From NCBI GenBank assembly GCA_036940085.1, contig JALLBK010000017.1, positions 1 to 64,000 of the forward strand: a stretch of DNA of 64,000 nucleotides, read 5' to 3'. The DNA is from Discostella pseudostelligera. Its lineage: Eukaryota > Bacillariophyta > Thalassiosirophyceae > Thalassiosirales > Thalassiosiraceae. Both the position numbers and the translations under genes were made by a program. The notes beneath the pieces are model-generated. The model had not been told where the DNA came from, searched no databases, and saw only the letters and a program-made list of their open reading frames with translations. Shown here piece by piece: positions 22,715 to 34,340 of the stretch (positions are counted from its first letter, which is position 1; each line of letters starts with the position of its first letter).

Positions 22715-23833
22715 TCACAGTAGCATGTTTTCGACCTTTACTCGAATAATCTGACTCGATGATAATTGCACATCATACTTGTTGCTATCTCTAATCCACC
22801 CTGTAATTGTACCCCATTGGCCATTCAATTCCGGTCGACTTTCTAATCCATTCACTCGGGCTACCACACCCGATTCTAGAACGACATTTCCCGGTTTGAG
22901 ACTAACTACCTTCTTCAACGAGGAGACATATATGTTGTACCGTTCTTTGGCAGGACACCAAGTGATGACTGTGCCCGTTTGTCCATTTAATTCTGGTTGG
23001 CTTTGAATATCATGAATGGTCACATGGACGTGTTGCAGCATGTTCTCGGGCTTTACACTGAGTGTCTCGTCGGAATCTTCCAGTTCGACAACATAGCGAT
23101 TGGATTGGGGTACATACTGCTTAATGACACCTCGATCACCATTGTATTCGGACTTATTGACCAGGCCCTTCAATGAGACTATTGTACCGCGGGGGATGAT
23201 ATTGTGTTGTTTTTTTGTGGGTGCTTGACGACGCATACTACTGCCACCCATGCCTCCCATTCCCGAGCGCAATGATTGTCGTCCACCACCGCCCATGGAA
23301 CTTCCCAAAAAGGAAGCAAATGGATCCCCACCTCCAAAGGGATCACCACCACCACCCCCTGACGAAAATCGAATGCTTGGTCCACCACCCCCACCTCCCA
23401 TATTCATTCCAAACATTCCCCCAAATGGATCATTTCCACCAAATGCCGCGGAAAAGAATTGTTGTGCCTCCTCTGGGCTCATGTGATGCACTCCACCTCC
23501 TCCACCTCCACCCCCGGGGAAACCACCAAATCCACCAAACCCCCCTCCTGGCATACCACCTCCAGGAGCATCTGCCCCAGCCTCGGCAGCACGGACTCCA
23601 TCTAACCCATATTGATCATACATTTGTCGTTTCTTAGCATCGGACAATATTGCGTAAGCTTCGGATACTTTTTGAAAATTTTTAGTGGCCTCTTCATTAT
23701 CGGGATTTTTGTCGGGATGCCATTTGACGGCTAGTTTGCGGTAGGCTTTTTTGAGAGTAGCGTCGTCGGCATTGCGTGGACAGCCGAGGATTTGGTAGTA
23801 GTCGGTTGAGTTGAGATTGGGTGTGGGTGCCAT
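22715..23833 (-). CDS. DnaJ (J-domain) protein with three KOW-like C-terminal repeats
   Basis: This is a 372-residue protein. The J domain at about 11-75 has HPD at 39-41 and the usual [10 protein letters not shown] and YDQYG. A Gly/Met/Phe-rich linker follows (about 85-205). The last ~160 residues hold three repeats of the form N-G-x-x-G-x-(I/V)-x(6-9)-(R/K)-Y-x-V-x-L...V-K-P/V-E-N ([36 protein letters not shown]). Such repeats resemble small SH3/KOW-like barrels seen in algal proteins. The J domain should stimulate an Hsp70; the repeats may bind clients. The absence of a zinc finger and of the class I/II substrate-binding domain makes it a class C type. The first 212 coding bases are duplicated at 28428. 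Confidence 0.88.
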   Translation of the reverse strand: MAPTPNLNSTDYYQILGCPRNADDATLKKAYRKLAVKWHPDKNPDNEEATKNFQKVSEAYAILSDAKKRQMYDQYGLDGVRAAEAGADAPGGGMPGGGFGGFGGFPGGGGGGGGVHHMSPEEAQQFFSAAFGGNDPFGGMFGMNMGGGGGGPSIRFSSGGGGGDPFGGGDPFASFLGSSMGGGGRQSLRSGMGGMGGSSMRRQAPTKKQHNIIPRGTIVSLKGLVNKSEYNGDRGVIKQYVPQSNRYVVELEDSDETLSVKPENMLQHVHVTIHDIQSQPELNGQTGTVITWCPAKERYNIYVSSLKKVVSLKPGNVVLESGVVARVNGLESRPELNGQWGTITGWIRDSNKYDVQLSSSQIIRVKVENMLL

Positions 23834-24260
23834 TTGATTTTATTTCGGATAGGCGATGAAAAGAGAGAATACGTGTGTTTTTGTTGGTATATCAAGAATA
23901 TTATGATACGATGATGATGATGATGATGACAACGATAATGATGAGTGTGATGCTGTTTGCTACTGCTGATACTGGCTGATGCTATCTGGTACTATCTACT
24001 GGGGCTCTTGATGGCTGCCGCTGCCGCTGATTTTGTCGTCATGGTCAGTGAGGAGAGAGCTGATAATGGGGGCTTCTGATCTCCTACGAGCTCCTACGTG
24101 AAGCTCATTATTTTATCGCTGTTATATGGCGGTAAACAAGCGATAAAGATATCGATGGAGGGTGACGTTTTGGCGGGAGAGATGGTGCACAAGCGCTTGC
24201 TTTGCGGGAGACATATGAATCTCTCATCGTCTATCGATTGTTCGATGCCGATGCCCGCCG
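23834..24260. promoter_or_regulatory. Divergent intergenic region, DnaJ / PIG-F
   Basis: There is no gene in these 427 bases. An ATG/GAT trinucleotide microsatellite covers about 23911-23929, and a GTTTTGGCGGGAGA word lies at about 24167-24180, some 80 bases before the PIG-F start. Promoters of both outward-facing genes are expected here. Confidence 0.4.
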
Positions 24261-25072
24261 ATGAAGACCATGACCATGGCGGCCATAACGGCGCTCCATT
24301 CCATGGGGAATGCGCTTCTTCTTCAGAAGACTGTATTTCCCTTGCTTGAAAATGACTCGGTGCTCATGGTACGTCGTACCATAGCGAAGAAGGGGTGGTG
24401 TGCCGCGTGCGGTTCAGTTTCACATATTCATCTGATTCATCTCAATCTCGTGTTCATTTCTGAATCCTCTCTATAAAACATCGGTTGGACAAGGCTCACG
24501 TGGATCCAAGCATCATCATCGGCACGCCGCTCCCACTCGAGAACTTATTCTCATTTGTGGCATTATCCCTAGTATGGAGCTTCGTGATTGCCTGCATCGA
24601 AAAGGCAGCGATGAAAAGAGATTCACAATATGATCACAATGGGATATTTCATGCGGCAATGATTGTTGTGGTGCATACCGTCATTATTCACTTCATTTTC
24701 ATTCTGTGTGGCATCCATCCGACAATATTTCCCTTGCATACTCTACTATCGGCATTTTATGTTTCATTCAATACGCCACAATCAATCCATCAATTCGTGG
24801 CCGCCAATTGGACTTCGCAGAATCAACCACTAGTTCCAAATGAGCCTGCAAAACGGCAACACTACATTCAGCGGAATTCAACTAGATTACAACTCCACTA
24901 CCAATTCACGACTCTTGGGATGATAATTGGCATGGTTGTCATTGCCATCCTGCGTGTGTTAGACCATGGGATGCAAATCCAAAGATATCCCATACCAATT
25001 ATTGTCGGAGCTACGTGGGGAAGTTGTGGAGGAGTGGCAGTAGCTGCCATTTTGGCATTTCTTGGATACTAA
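24261..25072 (+). CDS. PIG-F/GPI11-like GPI-anchor ethanolamine transferase subunit
   Basis: Two exons (24261-24368 and 24494-25072, phase 0) give 228 residues, close to the usual ~220 of PIG-F. The signature GTPLPLENLFSFVALSL is followed by hydrophobic segments (HAAMIVVVHTVIIHFIFILCG, LGMIIGMVVIAILRVLDHG) and the family ending RYPIPIIVGATWGSCGG. PIG-F is a polytopic ER protein that stabilises the PIG-O and PIG-G enzymes adding ethanolamine phosphate to GPI anchors. The second exon has no ATG at its head, and the 125-base intron (GTACGT...GGACAAG) restores the frame with an upstream ATG. ATGs at 24270 and 24276 in the same frame are alternative starts. Confidence 0.8.
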
Positions 25073-25208
25073 ACAATAATTTACTTCTTGACATAGTATT
25101 CTGATGACGATTCGAGCGCTTAGATTTTTCATGGTGGGGATATAGTTTGGGATGTGAATGCTTAATACATATCATGGTTAGGAACAGAGGCCGCTCGGTG
25201 ATCAATTA

Positions 25209-27639
25209 CTACAGTGAAGCGCAACACAAAACATGCAGTTTCTTCTCTTTGTTCGTTCCATCCAATCCCCAAGAGGGCTCCGACCCATTCAAAATTCCAT
25301 ATGTTAGACACTGAGAAGCTTTGTTATGACCGTGCATCCCGACTAGAACCCAACTGTTTTCACCGGTTGACATTGGTGCCCATTGTTCTGTTTCGTCACC
25401 ATCGACAGTCTTGTAATTTCCCTCATATGGTGGCTGGCTCGGTCCGGAGGGGCAATATGCATGATAGGGGCAAATTTCCATCCTTTTGCCATTGATCTTT
25501 TTCATGGCACAAAAGTGTACGGCATCGTCGTAAGTTCCAGCATTCCAACCACCACCGTCACCGACACGGAACCACGTCGACGTCATTGGACCAGTGTCCG
25601 TTTCATCTACTTCGTTGTCAAAATTAGTCTGTTGTTGAGAGATGGGGGATTGCGATGTAGTACTCGCTTCTCCTTGCACTTCTTGGGAGTCCGATGTAAA
25701 TGTACTATCCGTACAACAAATGTGTCGTTTCAATCCTGGCTCGGATCTATCCGACCCCCAGGCTGGCTCACTTCCATTTAACATTTTATAATCCCTGCAT
25801 AGTCTAGACTCGTTGGTGTCCAAAGACCCAATCATGAGCCAGTGATTTGGTTGATCAATTACAGGTACCCATTGCTCAGATACCTTATCAGCACCGGAAA
25901 CCCAACCCTCAATTGCTGGAAAGGTTGGTCCTCTGGGACAAACAACATTTCGTGGACATAGAGTGTGGCCTTTCTCGACACAGAACTGAATTGCATCATC
26001 GTATGAACCACCTGTCCAACCACCACTGTTGATACTGTACCAAATCGGGTTGAGAAACTTCGCCATTGCACTTAATGTATCAGAGGGCGGTGATGAATTG
26101 CCTTCTCCAACATGGGAACTAACCGCCGTTGTGCCAGATGCGCCAGGCATTCCTACCGAATAATCCACGCCTACTTTTGGAGAATTTTCTACTGTGGGCG
26201 CCACTAAAGAAGTAACTTCATCCAGCGGCTGATCGAGACAACACATGATTTGGCTGGAGAATGCTTCAATGTCGGCTGCATTAATTGCTCCAAAGTCCGG
26301 CGTTTCATTGAATGTTTCCGAGTAGGTGGTGCATTGTGTTACAATATTACCCACCTGAACCCACTCGTTCCAAGAATCCTTAACAGGTGCCCAAGAATTA
26401 GTTTCTTCAAATATCTCGTTGAATATTAGCTTCCCCGCTTGTCCAGGACAATACCTAAATAAAGGAAAACGCAGTTAGATGACGAATCATTATGATCAGC
26501 ACGAGTTTCATCGTACGCAACGCAATCATATTCGCGTCAACAACTCACACTTCGTACGGACAGGGGACAAAATTGTAATGTGACTTGCAGAATTTAACCG
26601 CCCCGGCGTATGATCCACCATTCCACCCCGTAGATTGATCAAACCACATAGGGAGAAAGGCATCTGACAGAGAATAATAAAGCTGATCAAGCTCATCCGG
26701 TGACAATCGCTTGCTATTATCAATCGTTCTTGATCCTTCTGGAGCAATTAGGTCATCTGATTCACCGTTCTCTTCTACCCACCATGCTTTGCCTGCTTGC
26801 TTTTTCGTTTCTTCTTCCGTTACCCAGGCTGGATGAAGTAAATGATTCCGTTCCTTAACATGATCAAATCCCTTGGTAACTGCAGATGCTACAATCAAAG
26901 CTATGCCAGCGAGACAGGTAATAATGATGCAGTAATGACACATCGTCGAGCGTACTATTGATCCGGGTATGAGTTGATATCGTCGAGTAGTGCGCAGTAA
27001 TTGCGGATGAGAGAAGTCTTTAATGCCCAACTCATCACACAATTCACTAAAGTCATCCATAATGCTTTCCCCTTCCACTGTCTGATTTATTGGCGTTCGT
27101 TGGGCCGTGTTCGAGGCGAAAGAGGAATGATTGTTGTACTTCGTTTCGGTGTCCACATTGTCAGAGTATTTGTTACCATTCCATTCCCCCCCTCTGACCT
27201 CTCGGTTGTATAGTGAATATGATTCCTGATCTGAGGGCCCTACTCCACCACCCACTTGCCCAGTACCAGCGTCGAAGATTCTATCCACCTCTTGACTTGC
27301 AATGTAAGTAATGTCGGCACCACCGCTAATCTTTTTGCGCCGAACCTCATCGACAATGGCTGATATTGTGGCAATAGTTGGCTTAACTTCAACTGGAGAG
27401 AAAGGTTCAGCTAAAGCGCCATCAGCTGGTAGATTCACTGAAATACCATCAGGAGTATCATTATCAAGAGTTGATGACGATGTTAATGCTGCAGTTTCCA
27501 TAATTATTGCAGCAGCGTCTGTAGCAGCAGGTGACGTGCTTGGAAGAATCTCAGCGTCGGCGTCGGCGTGAAGCAAGTCGGTAGCTTCGTTGACAATTGG
27601 AACTGCATCGGTAGTATCCTTATTTGCGTCACTCATCAT
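25209..27639 (-). CDS. Type II membrane protein with three Cys-rich GW-repeat domains (protein A)
   Basis: Two exons (27639-26549 and 26454-25209) give 778 residues. The first ~230 residues are acidic and disordered. A short conserved stretch FSELCDELG precedes one membrane segment at about 232-253 (CIIITCLAGIALIVASAV); with no signal peptide, a type II orientation is likely, placing the C-terminus outside. Three ~115-residue repeats follow at about 317-435, 492-610 and 653-776. Each reads P-x-W-(F/Y)...G-G-W-x-G-(G/T)-(S/T)-Y-x(2)-A...F-C...C-P...C-P-x-G...W-x-P...W-(V/L)-x-(V/I)-G...C..., ending in CC. The last two also carry a W-G before the CC. I recognise no characterised family. The paralogue with four repeats is at 29065-32945. 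A cell-surface binding or frustule/wall role is conceivable but unproven. Confidence 0.82.
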
Positions 27640-28427
27640 ACACTTGGCTTTAGCAAGGGACGGATAATATCGTGTTCATTTTCACTACCGAAGGCAATTT
27701 TTCATGGTTCATCCATCCATTTTTTGGATATTTTTTGGTGTCGGCTGTAGGTCGCAAAAAAGGGGGGGGCTGTATTGGAGAAATCGCGAGATTGGCTAAT
27801 TCCTATGTAAGATATTCGCCGTGCTGATCGCCAAATAAAGATATCGAATCGCTAGATAGCTTGCACTTACTTCCACGTGGCTAGCTCATTAGAAATACCC
27901 ATTACAATACATAGCAATACATTCAGCCAAGAAGTTCGTCGCAATTAGGGTGGGGGAAAATTCCACTTATGAATTTCGGACTTTTGGAGGCGGCAAAATA
28001 CCGGATCACCGGATCTGGTATTTTGAATCAGTACTATTCATACGTAGGCCTACGCAGCAGTACTACCTTGAGATCCTACTTCCCGCCAAATTACTATTGC
28101 CTCCCGCCAAATTATTACCGTACGTAACACGTGGCTTGGGTGTGACGTCACTTCGTGGAACATTTCTACGTAGAAATATGACGTAGGGCATTTTGCCGGA
28201 ATTTGGCCGGTATTTGCTGGTAGGTATTTGGCCACTTTGGAGCCGGTAATTTCCCCCACCCTATTCGCAATCGATGCTATTATTCCCATTACTCGTTATC
28301 GCGCTCGTGATGATTATGGAAACTAGAGTATTATGCATCAATTAGATGTCGATGTCGACTGAGAGCTCGGCTACTGGTCGCTAAAGAAGTCGGGGCTGTG
28401 CGTGTGGCGTAGTAGGAAGTCGAGAAA
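27640..28427. promoter_or_regulatory. Divergent intergenic region containing a MITE-like element
   Basis: These 788 bases separate protein A from the J-domain copy. A MITE-like element occupies 27946-28264; the remaining flanks contain no gene. The copy's start codon lies 163 bases beyond the element, so the element may supply part of its promoter. Confidence 0.45.
27946..28264. mobile_element. MITE-like non-autonomous TIR element with 7-bp target duplication
   Basis: The 319-base block begins TAGGGTGGGGGAAAATTCC and ends with the near-complement GGTAATTTCCCCCACCCTAT. It is flanked on both sides by TCGCAAT (27939-27945 and 28265-28271), a likely 7-bp target-site duplication. Inside are palindromes (CGTAGGCCTACG near 28034; TTTCTACGTAGAAA near 28163) and two CCCGCCAAATTA words at 28082-28093 and 28102-28113. 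It has no coding capacity, so any transposase must come from elsewhere. Confidence 0.72.
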
Positions 28428-28892
28428 ATGGCGCCCACACCCAATCTCAACTCAACCGACTACTACCAAATCCTCGGCTGTCCACGCAATGCCGACGACG
28501 CTACTCTCAAAAAAGCCTACCGCAAACTAGCCGTCAAATGGCATCCCGACAAAAATCCCGATAATGAAGAGGCCACTAAAAATTTTCAAAAGGTATCCGA
28601 AGCCTACGCGGTATTGTCCGAAGCGAGGAAACGACAAATCTCATCTAGTTTGCAATCCCAAACACGCTTTCAAGACGCCGATGAAATCGAATCGTCTCTT
28701 CTACCTCACATCACCCGCCCCTCGACAAAATTGCATCTCGAAAATTTGATAATGAAGCTGCGCAGGGAGGGCAACGTATTGAAGCGCGTGGAGAAGTCAA
28801 CTGCCAAGGCAAACGGATGCAGCACTGCTGATGATGACAATGATCCGTCCGTCATGGAGCTGGAACCGTTCGATGGATCATCTCCACCCTAA
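28428..28892 (+). CDS. Truncated J-domain protein, partial copy of the DnaJ gene
   Basis: This 154-residue frame repeats the first 60 residues of the DnaJ protein at 22715-23833 without change. Over 212 bases from the ATG I count 8 base differences, only one of them in the first 164 bases. Similarity starts exactly at the ATG and stops after KRQ, before the YDQYG end of the J domain. The remaining ~84 residues ([19 protein letters not shown]...) are unrelated to the parent and unrecognised. HPD is intact, but the loss of the last J helix and of the linker makes normal co-chaperone action doubtful. It may be a young chimeric gene or a decaying copy. It is inverted relative to the parent and lies next to a MITE-like element. 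Confidence 0.65.
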   Translation: MAPTPNLNSTDYYQILGCPRNADDATLKKAYRKLAVKWHPDKNPDNEEATKNFQKVSEAYAVLSEARKRQISSSLQSQTRFQDADEIESSLLPHITRPSTKLHLENLIMKLRREGNVLKRVEKSTAKANGCSTADDDNDPSVMELEPFDGSSPP

Positions 28893-29064
28893 TGCCAAAG
28901 TTGTAATACGGAAATCATCGTTGTCCTCGCTGTCATTAACACGGCTCTCCCATGCACCATCCACCGGTACTATCGATTTATTCCTCGCGATGATTTATGT
29001 CATTGTAAATAATGTAAACAAGCATGTTATGTATAAATTACAAACTGCTACAATCATCTTTCTA

Positions 29065-32000
29065 TCATTGCAACGACGAGCAGCACATCAGATGTTGTTT
29101 CATCTCTGTATGTGAGCCATCCAATCCCCATGATGGCTTCTCCCCATTCAATTGGACATGCGTGAGACATGTCGTTGACATATTCTTTCCTTTCCTCCCA
29201 ATCAACACCCAGTGATTCGATTGTCCATACAACGGCGCCCATTGCTCCCCTTCTTCGCTGAAATCGGCATCGTGACCTCCAAGGACAGGCATCGTCGGTC
29301 CCTGTGGACAATATGCAGCATATGGGCAAAGGTTCATATGTGTGCCATGTGATCCGGCAAATTGTTGACAAAATGCAATGGCATCATCATGAGAGCCACC
29401 ATCCCAACCTCCTTTGTCTGCGGTAAACCACATTGGGCTGAATTTGCTAATCACAGAAGTTGCTACTGCTGATGGAGTGTTCGCAGAGCTTTCTGATACT
29501 ACCACTCCTCCATCTGGTGTGGTGCCTTCCACCGACACAGATTGCTCGTTGCTCAATCCTACATCTGACGTGTTTTCTACTGAGCTGTCTACTTCTGGAA
29601 GAACAGTAACGCTACCGCCTTGATTCAAACTGTCTCCGCCTCCCGTTCTGTCTTCGCAACAAAGCACATGCTTTACTACTGCGGGCGACGAACCGTCCAA
29701 ACCCCATGCCGGATCTTGCTGGAAGATCTCTGTGTACGTGTGGCAAGTTAATTCTTCTTCACCCCTTATCATGCCCACCATAATCCATCCGTTCTCCGAA
29801 TCACTGATGGGTGCCCACTGCACATCGTCAAAGGCATCCATCTGCAAATAAAGAGGCTTCGTATCGCGAGGTCCATTGGGACAAACTGCTTCCGATGGAC
29901 ACAAGTGTAACTGGTTGCTATCTTCACGAGGTATTGACTCGCAGAATGCCTTAGCATCAGTGTAGGTTGTACCCACCCACCCCGAATTCGAGTCATACCA
30001 CATGGGTCGATAGAAGTCTGATACATCAATCTCCACATCAGTCAAAGCAAGTGTTGGCATGACCACATACGGTGGAGAAGTTGTTATAACCTCCGCAGGG
30101 CTATCACTAACAGCATCACTGCCAGAAGTTGTGCCATCTGCAGGGCTATCACTCACAACGTCACTGCCAGTTATCGATGCAATGTAAGGCTCTTCGTCGC
30201 AACACATGATATGTCTAGTTATTTTCTCATTGTTCTGACCAGTAATTCCCCAAGTTGGTTGTTCCTTGGCTGCGTACGCATCCAATATTGCAGAACTGCT
30301 TGAGAAATCATGATGGCCTATAAACAAGGAATTCGGCATTGGACTTGGACTTACCGGTCTCTGAGTAAAGATTGCACCTGCCACCCGTACCCACTTGGAC
30401 CCAATCATTCGCTGTGTCTATTACAGCCGCCCATGATTCTCCTTCTTCTTTAACTCCATCAAGGAGCTTCCCTTGTCCTCCAGGACAGTACTATAGCGGT
30501 AAAACCAATAAATGATGCAAAAGAATTCAGCAGCTCCAAGAGTTAGACATAGAAATGAAGAAAGATGATATGTCCTCCTTCCACTCAAGAGCATCTTACC
30601 ACATCATAAGGGCATGGAATGTAGCTCTTAAAGTTTGCACAAAAATCCAACGCCTCTTGATATGTCTGCCCCTTCCAACCGCTCGATCGATCGAACCAGA
30701 CTGGGTTGTACTTTTTCGATACAGAAAAGAATAACACGTCAAGTTCAAGTGATGATTCAGATGACGAAGACTCGGTCGGCTGCTGATGCTGCAGTTGTTG
30801 CTGTTGTTGCTGCTGCTCTCCCTCGTCACCTTCATATTTCGTAGGAGGCACTTTTGGTCGAACCACATACTCATCATCTCCCTTTCGAGGATCATTCCAC
30901 GAACTACCTTCCAGCAACGGTTGGGATCGACAACACATGATATTTCGTGTCACCTCATCCTTGGCACCATTCTTGCCCCATGCGGGATGACTTCCATACT
31001 GCATTGAGTACAACGCACATGGTTTACCACCACTACCTACTTGGACCCATTCATTCTTTGCATTGATAACGGGAGCCCAGCTCTCTAAACCGCTCTTGTC
31101 CATGACACCCGATAACAATGTATTTTCATCCGGGCAGTACACCTCGTACGGACATGGTATGTAGTTGAGATAGGATTTGCACCACGATAATGCCTCATCA
31201 TAAGTCTGTCCCTTCCAACCAGTCGATCGATCATACCACACCGGTCGATACGCAGCCGATACCTTATTGAACAATTCCGTCTTCGTCTCCCACTCCAATT
31301 TTTGTTTCATCTGCCAATCCTGTACGCCCTTCCAATCTGGCAACGGCGGTGCATTCTTCTTCCGCACTTCCTCAAACCCATTCGATACTGCCGATATTAT
31401 GGATACGCTAACAAGTAGAACTAACAGCAGTGCCGCAAAGTAGATCATAGCCTGTTTGAACTTTTTACTTCGAAATATGGGATATCGATATCGAAGCGAC
31501 GGTGGTGGTTCGTAGAAGTATCGCATTTGAGGATGTGTGTTGGGCGTTACACCGAGATCGTCACATAGTTCGTGGAAGACTTCTTCATCTTTGGCATCCA
31601 TCTTCCGTCGGAACGAGGGAGATGTGTCCCGATCAAGAATGTGCATGCCATACACTGCATTTTCACCACCACCATTATCAATTTGTCCATATTCCAAATC
31701 ATCCTGTCGTTCATCTTGCACCCTTCCTCGACCTCTGTTGTTGACTTTCTTCGTTTTTTCGTCGCTCTCCTGACGATAATCTTGAAAATCATAATCATTC
31801 TTTACCTCCTTCATCATCATCTCCTGAATATTGGCCGTATTTGACATTTTATCTCGTACTGCCGTCCCTACGACATGTGCGGCTCGTTTGGCAACATTGG
31901 ATGTTTTTGACGATACCGCCTTGAGCGCCACCTCCGCTTTGAGACGGAATGCGGCAGTGGTGGTTGCCGCCGTGGGTGGAGGAAGTTTGGGTCGAGGAGT

Positions 32001-32143
32001 GGGTGGTGTTCGTCGCTTCTTTCGTGGTTCTCCCAAAGAAGATGCTGCACCATTGGACATCATGGTGTAGGCACCACGGCCTAGATTGCTCCCAGTGGTA
32101 TCATCGACAAATTCCTCTTCACTAATGCATTCATCCTCATCGT

Positions 32144-32177
<34 letters not shown>

Positions 32178-32945
32178 ATCATCGTAGTCCTCCGAGAGCA
32201 CATCCTTACAAAACTTTTGAAGAGTGGCATTCTTAATTTCCATGCGACGATTGTCATGGAAGTTTTTAACCACCTCTCCCTCCTCACTATCCCCATCTTC
32301 CTCCTCATCATACTCATCATACTCGGTATTCTTCAATTCTCCCTCGTGAATGTAATCTTTGTACACGGATATCATGGCAGAAGCACGATCTTGGAGGGTC
32401 AATTCTCTCCTTTTTGTGGTAGAATTTGCTGCTGCTGCTGATGGTGAGGATGTCGGCCCTCCTCCCCCCGACACATCATCATACGATCCCCTATTCATGA
32501 TTGCCTCATCTTTCATTAAGGATGAAATGGCCGCGACAGTGGTGGCAGAGTAGGCAGCAGGTTTCTGGTCCTGATTATTGTCGTAAGTGTCATCACCACC
32601 ACTGTTGTACGCATAGACTTCGTCATCTTGGCCATTGGCAGAATAGAATTGAGGTTCGTCCATGTCGGCAGCATCTAATGCCTCGGCTATTTCTTGAATG
32701 GTGGGGGGAGGTGGTGAGGTGGGAAATACAGTGTCATCGCCGTTGCCACCACCACCATCGACGTCACCCCCGCCGCCGCCGTCGTCATCGACTGTCCGAT
32801 AATTATCATTCGCATCATCGATGCCAGTCGATGAAGCAGTGATAGGAGATGATTCCGATGAGGCCATAGATGCGGATGATAGAGCTAATGATAGTGAACC
32901 CTGTCCGTCGGTATCGATAGGGGCAGTGTCGGTGTTCATGATCAT
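29065..32945 (-). CDS. Type II membrane protein with four Cys-rich GW-repeat domains (protein B)
   Basis: Three exons (32945-30600, 30490-30355, 30317-29065) give 1244 residues. The ~500-residue N-terminus is acidic and low complexity, including a run of about 15 Asp encoded by GAT/GAC repeats near 32130-32185. FHELCDDLG precedes a membrane segment at about 500-521 (IYFAALLLVLLVSVSIISAV), as in protein A. Four repeats follow at about 562-670, 739-866, 924-1048 and 1115-1243, with RSTGWKGQTYDEALSWC-type openings, CP...CP cores and CC endings. Introns 1 and 2 both fall within repeat 2. Intron 2 is only 37 bases (30354-30318, GTAAGT...TATAG); without it the frame stops within a few codons. The function is unknown; it is an apparent tandem paralogue of protein A. 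Confidence 0.82.
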
Positions 32946-33204
32946 GGTGAAGGTGAAGGTGTGGGAAATCCGTGACAGATATCTTTTGATCTCGTCTGTC
33001 CTTCCTTCGAGCAGACGGTCATCGAGTCATATTGGGGGCTGTTCTGAGTCTTTGTTGGAAATGACTCTTTGTGGCGCGCTCGTTCTTCCCGCTAAAATAA
33101 AAATAATTCCGCCACGCTGACGTGTCTGCCTGACCGTTTTCCGCAGATGATGACGTCGTCGGTTGCGCGCGACAACCAACTACCATACTCTCATCTCGTC
33201 ATTC
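32946..33204. promoter_or_regulatory. Compact divergent promoter, protein B / PsbQ-like gene
   Basis: Only 259 bases separate the two outward-facing start codons. TTCCCGCTAAAATAAAA at about 33086-33102 is an imperfect version of the recurrent TCCCGCCAAA word. No gene is present. Confidence 0.35.
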
Positions 33205-34340
33205 ATGGCAATCGGCTCGAGGACCATTACCATGGTGGCCATGACGAAGCCTAGTCTACCCTCCTTCCTGGCACTGGTGCTGTATTTATCCTCTCACCAT
33301 GCCCTATCATTCGTCACGTCACCCGCCGGATTAGTTGGGCGCAGTGGGCGAGTAGGAGCGGTGAACTCTTCTTCTGCACTCAATGCATCATTCTCTGCCT
33401 CCGGGGCATCGTCCGCCGCCGATACCGATGACGAACTCTCGTTATTATCATCTCCACGTCCATCACAACGAATTCAATCTAGACAACAGTTACGTCGTGA
33501 TGTCCTCACATCACTCTTCTCCATGATAACTACAGCAATAGCTACAACTGCCACCTTGGGCAGCACAGCAGCCTACGCAAGCTTGTTGGAAGACTACGGT
33601 GCCGATCCCAATGTGAACAAACAGCCCGAAAAGACAACTAAGAAAGCAAAAGAATTGGCAAGAGATAAGGGCAAGGCTGAATCAAGTATGGAATCTAATT
33701 TACGATCGAATTATTATTACCCTACGAATAAAGGTGAGTTATTGCCATGAGATATTGTTCCTGATACATTGAATTGTTGTAACTAACACAAACACAATCA
33801 TACCATTTCATCTCATCCACATGTTCCAATTCTTTTGCTCTCACATGCAATAATATAGTGAGATATCTTCCTCGAATAAAGAAATGCAGTGACGCCATCC
33901 CCCTCGTAGCCATATCCATTGGCAATGAAGATTGGGATGCCGTGCGTGACTTTGCCACAGTCGTTGCCGATGATACTATCTTACCCATGAAACTTTATGT
34001 TAGCTCCCTAACCGGTGGTGGTACAAATGTCAAGGTTGGATTCGCTAAAGATATGATGACCGCCGCTAAAGCATTTGAGAAGCAACAATCTCTCTTGGTA
34101 AAAAGTGTGGATAAGAAGGATGTCGCGAAAGCCTCGTCGGCGTTGGAAGGCATGGCCGAGGCAATGCTATCGTACCGAACAAGTGGGAAGTTATTGGGAC
34201 CAGATGGTGGAGGTGATATTCCAAGTGTGGATGAAATAAGAAGGAGTACGAAACGATTTCGAGGAGAGGCATTTGAAGCCAAGGTGAAGGAACGAAATGC
34301 TCGTCTCAAGGCTGCTGCGGCGGCGGAGGCTTCGAACTGA
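33205..34340 (+). CDS. Thylakoid-lumen PsbQ-like protein
   Basis: Two exons (33205-33733 and 33859-34340) give 336 residues from the first ATG; ATGs at 33232 and 33241 are also possible. Targeting looks tripartite: a signal peptide ending SSHHALSF/VTSP (ASAF-like), a Ser-rich transit part, then a twin-Arg segment LRRDVLTSLFSMITTAIATTATLGSTAAYA typical of Tat import into the lumen, with cleavage near residue 126. The mature ~210 residues are helical (VRYLPRIKKCSDAIPLVAISIGNEDWDAVRDF...) and resemble the four-helix PsbQ fold of photosystem II extrinsic proteins; diatom Psb31 is another candidate. The lumen location is well supported; identity as a photosystem II subunit is moderate. Confidence 0.62.

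Noticed and set aside
30301..30420. A frameshift or pseudogene break in protein B
   Set aside because: A 37-base GT-AG intron restores the repeat frame exactly, so a break is not needed.
32130..32190. GAT/GAC repeat as a possible CRISPR or satellite array
   Set aside because: It is an in-frame poly-Asp tract within protein B, a simple trinucleotide repeat without spacers.
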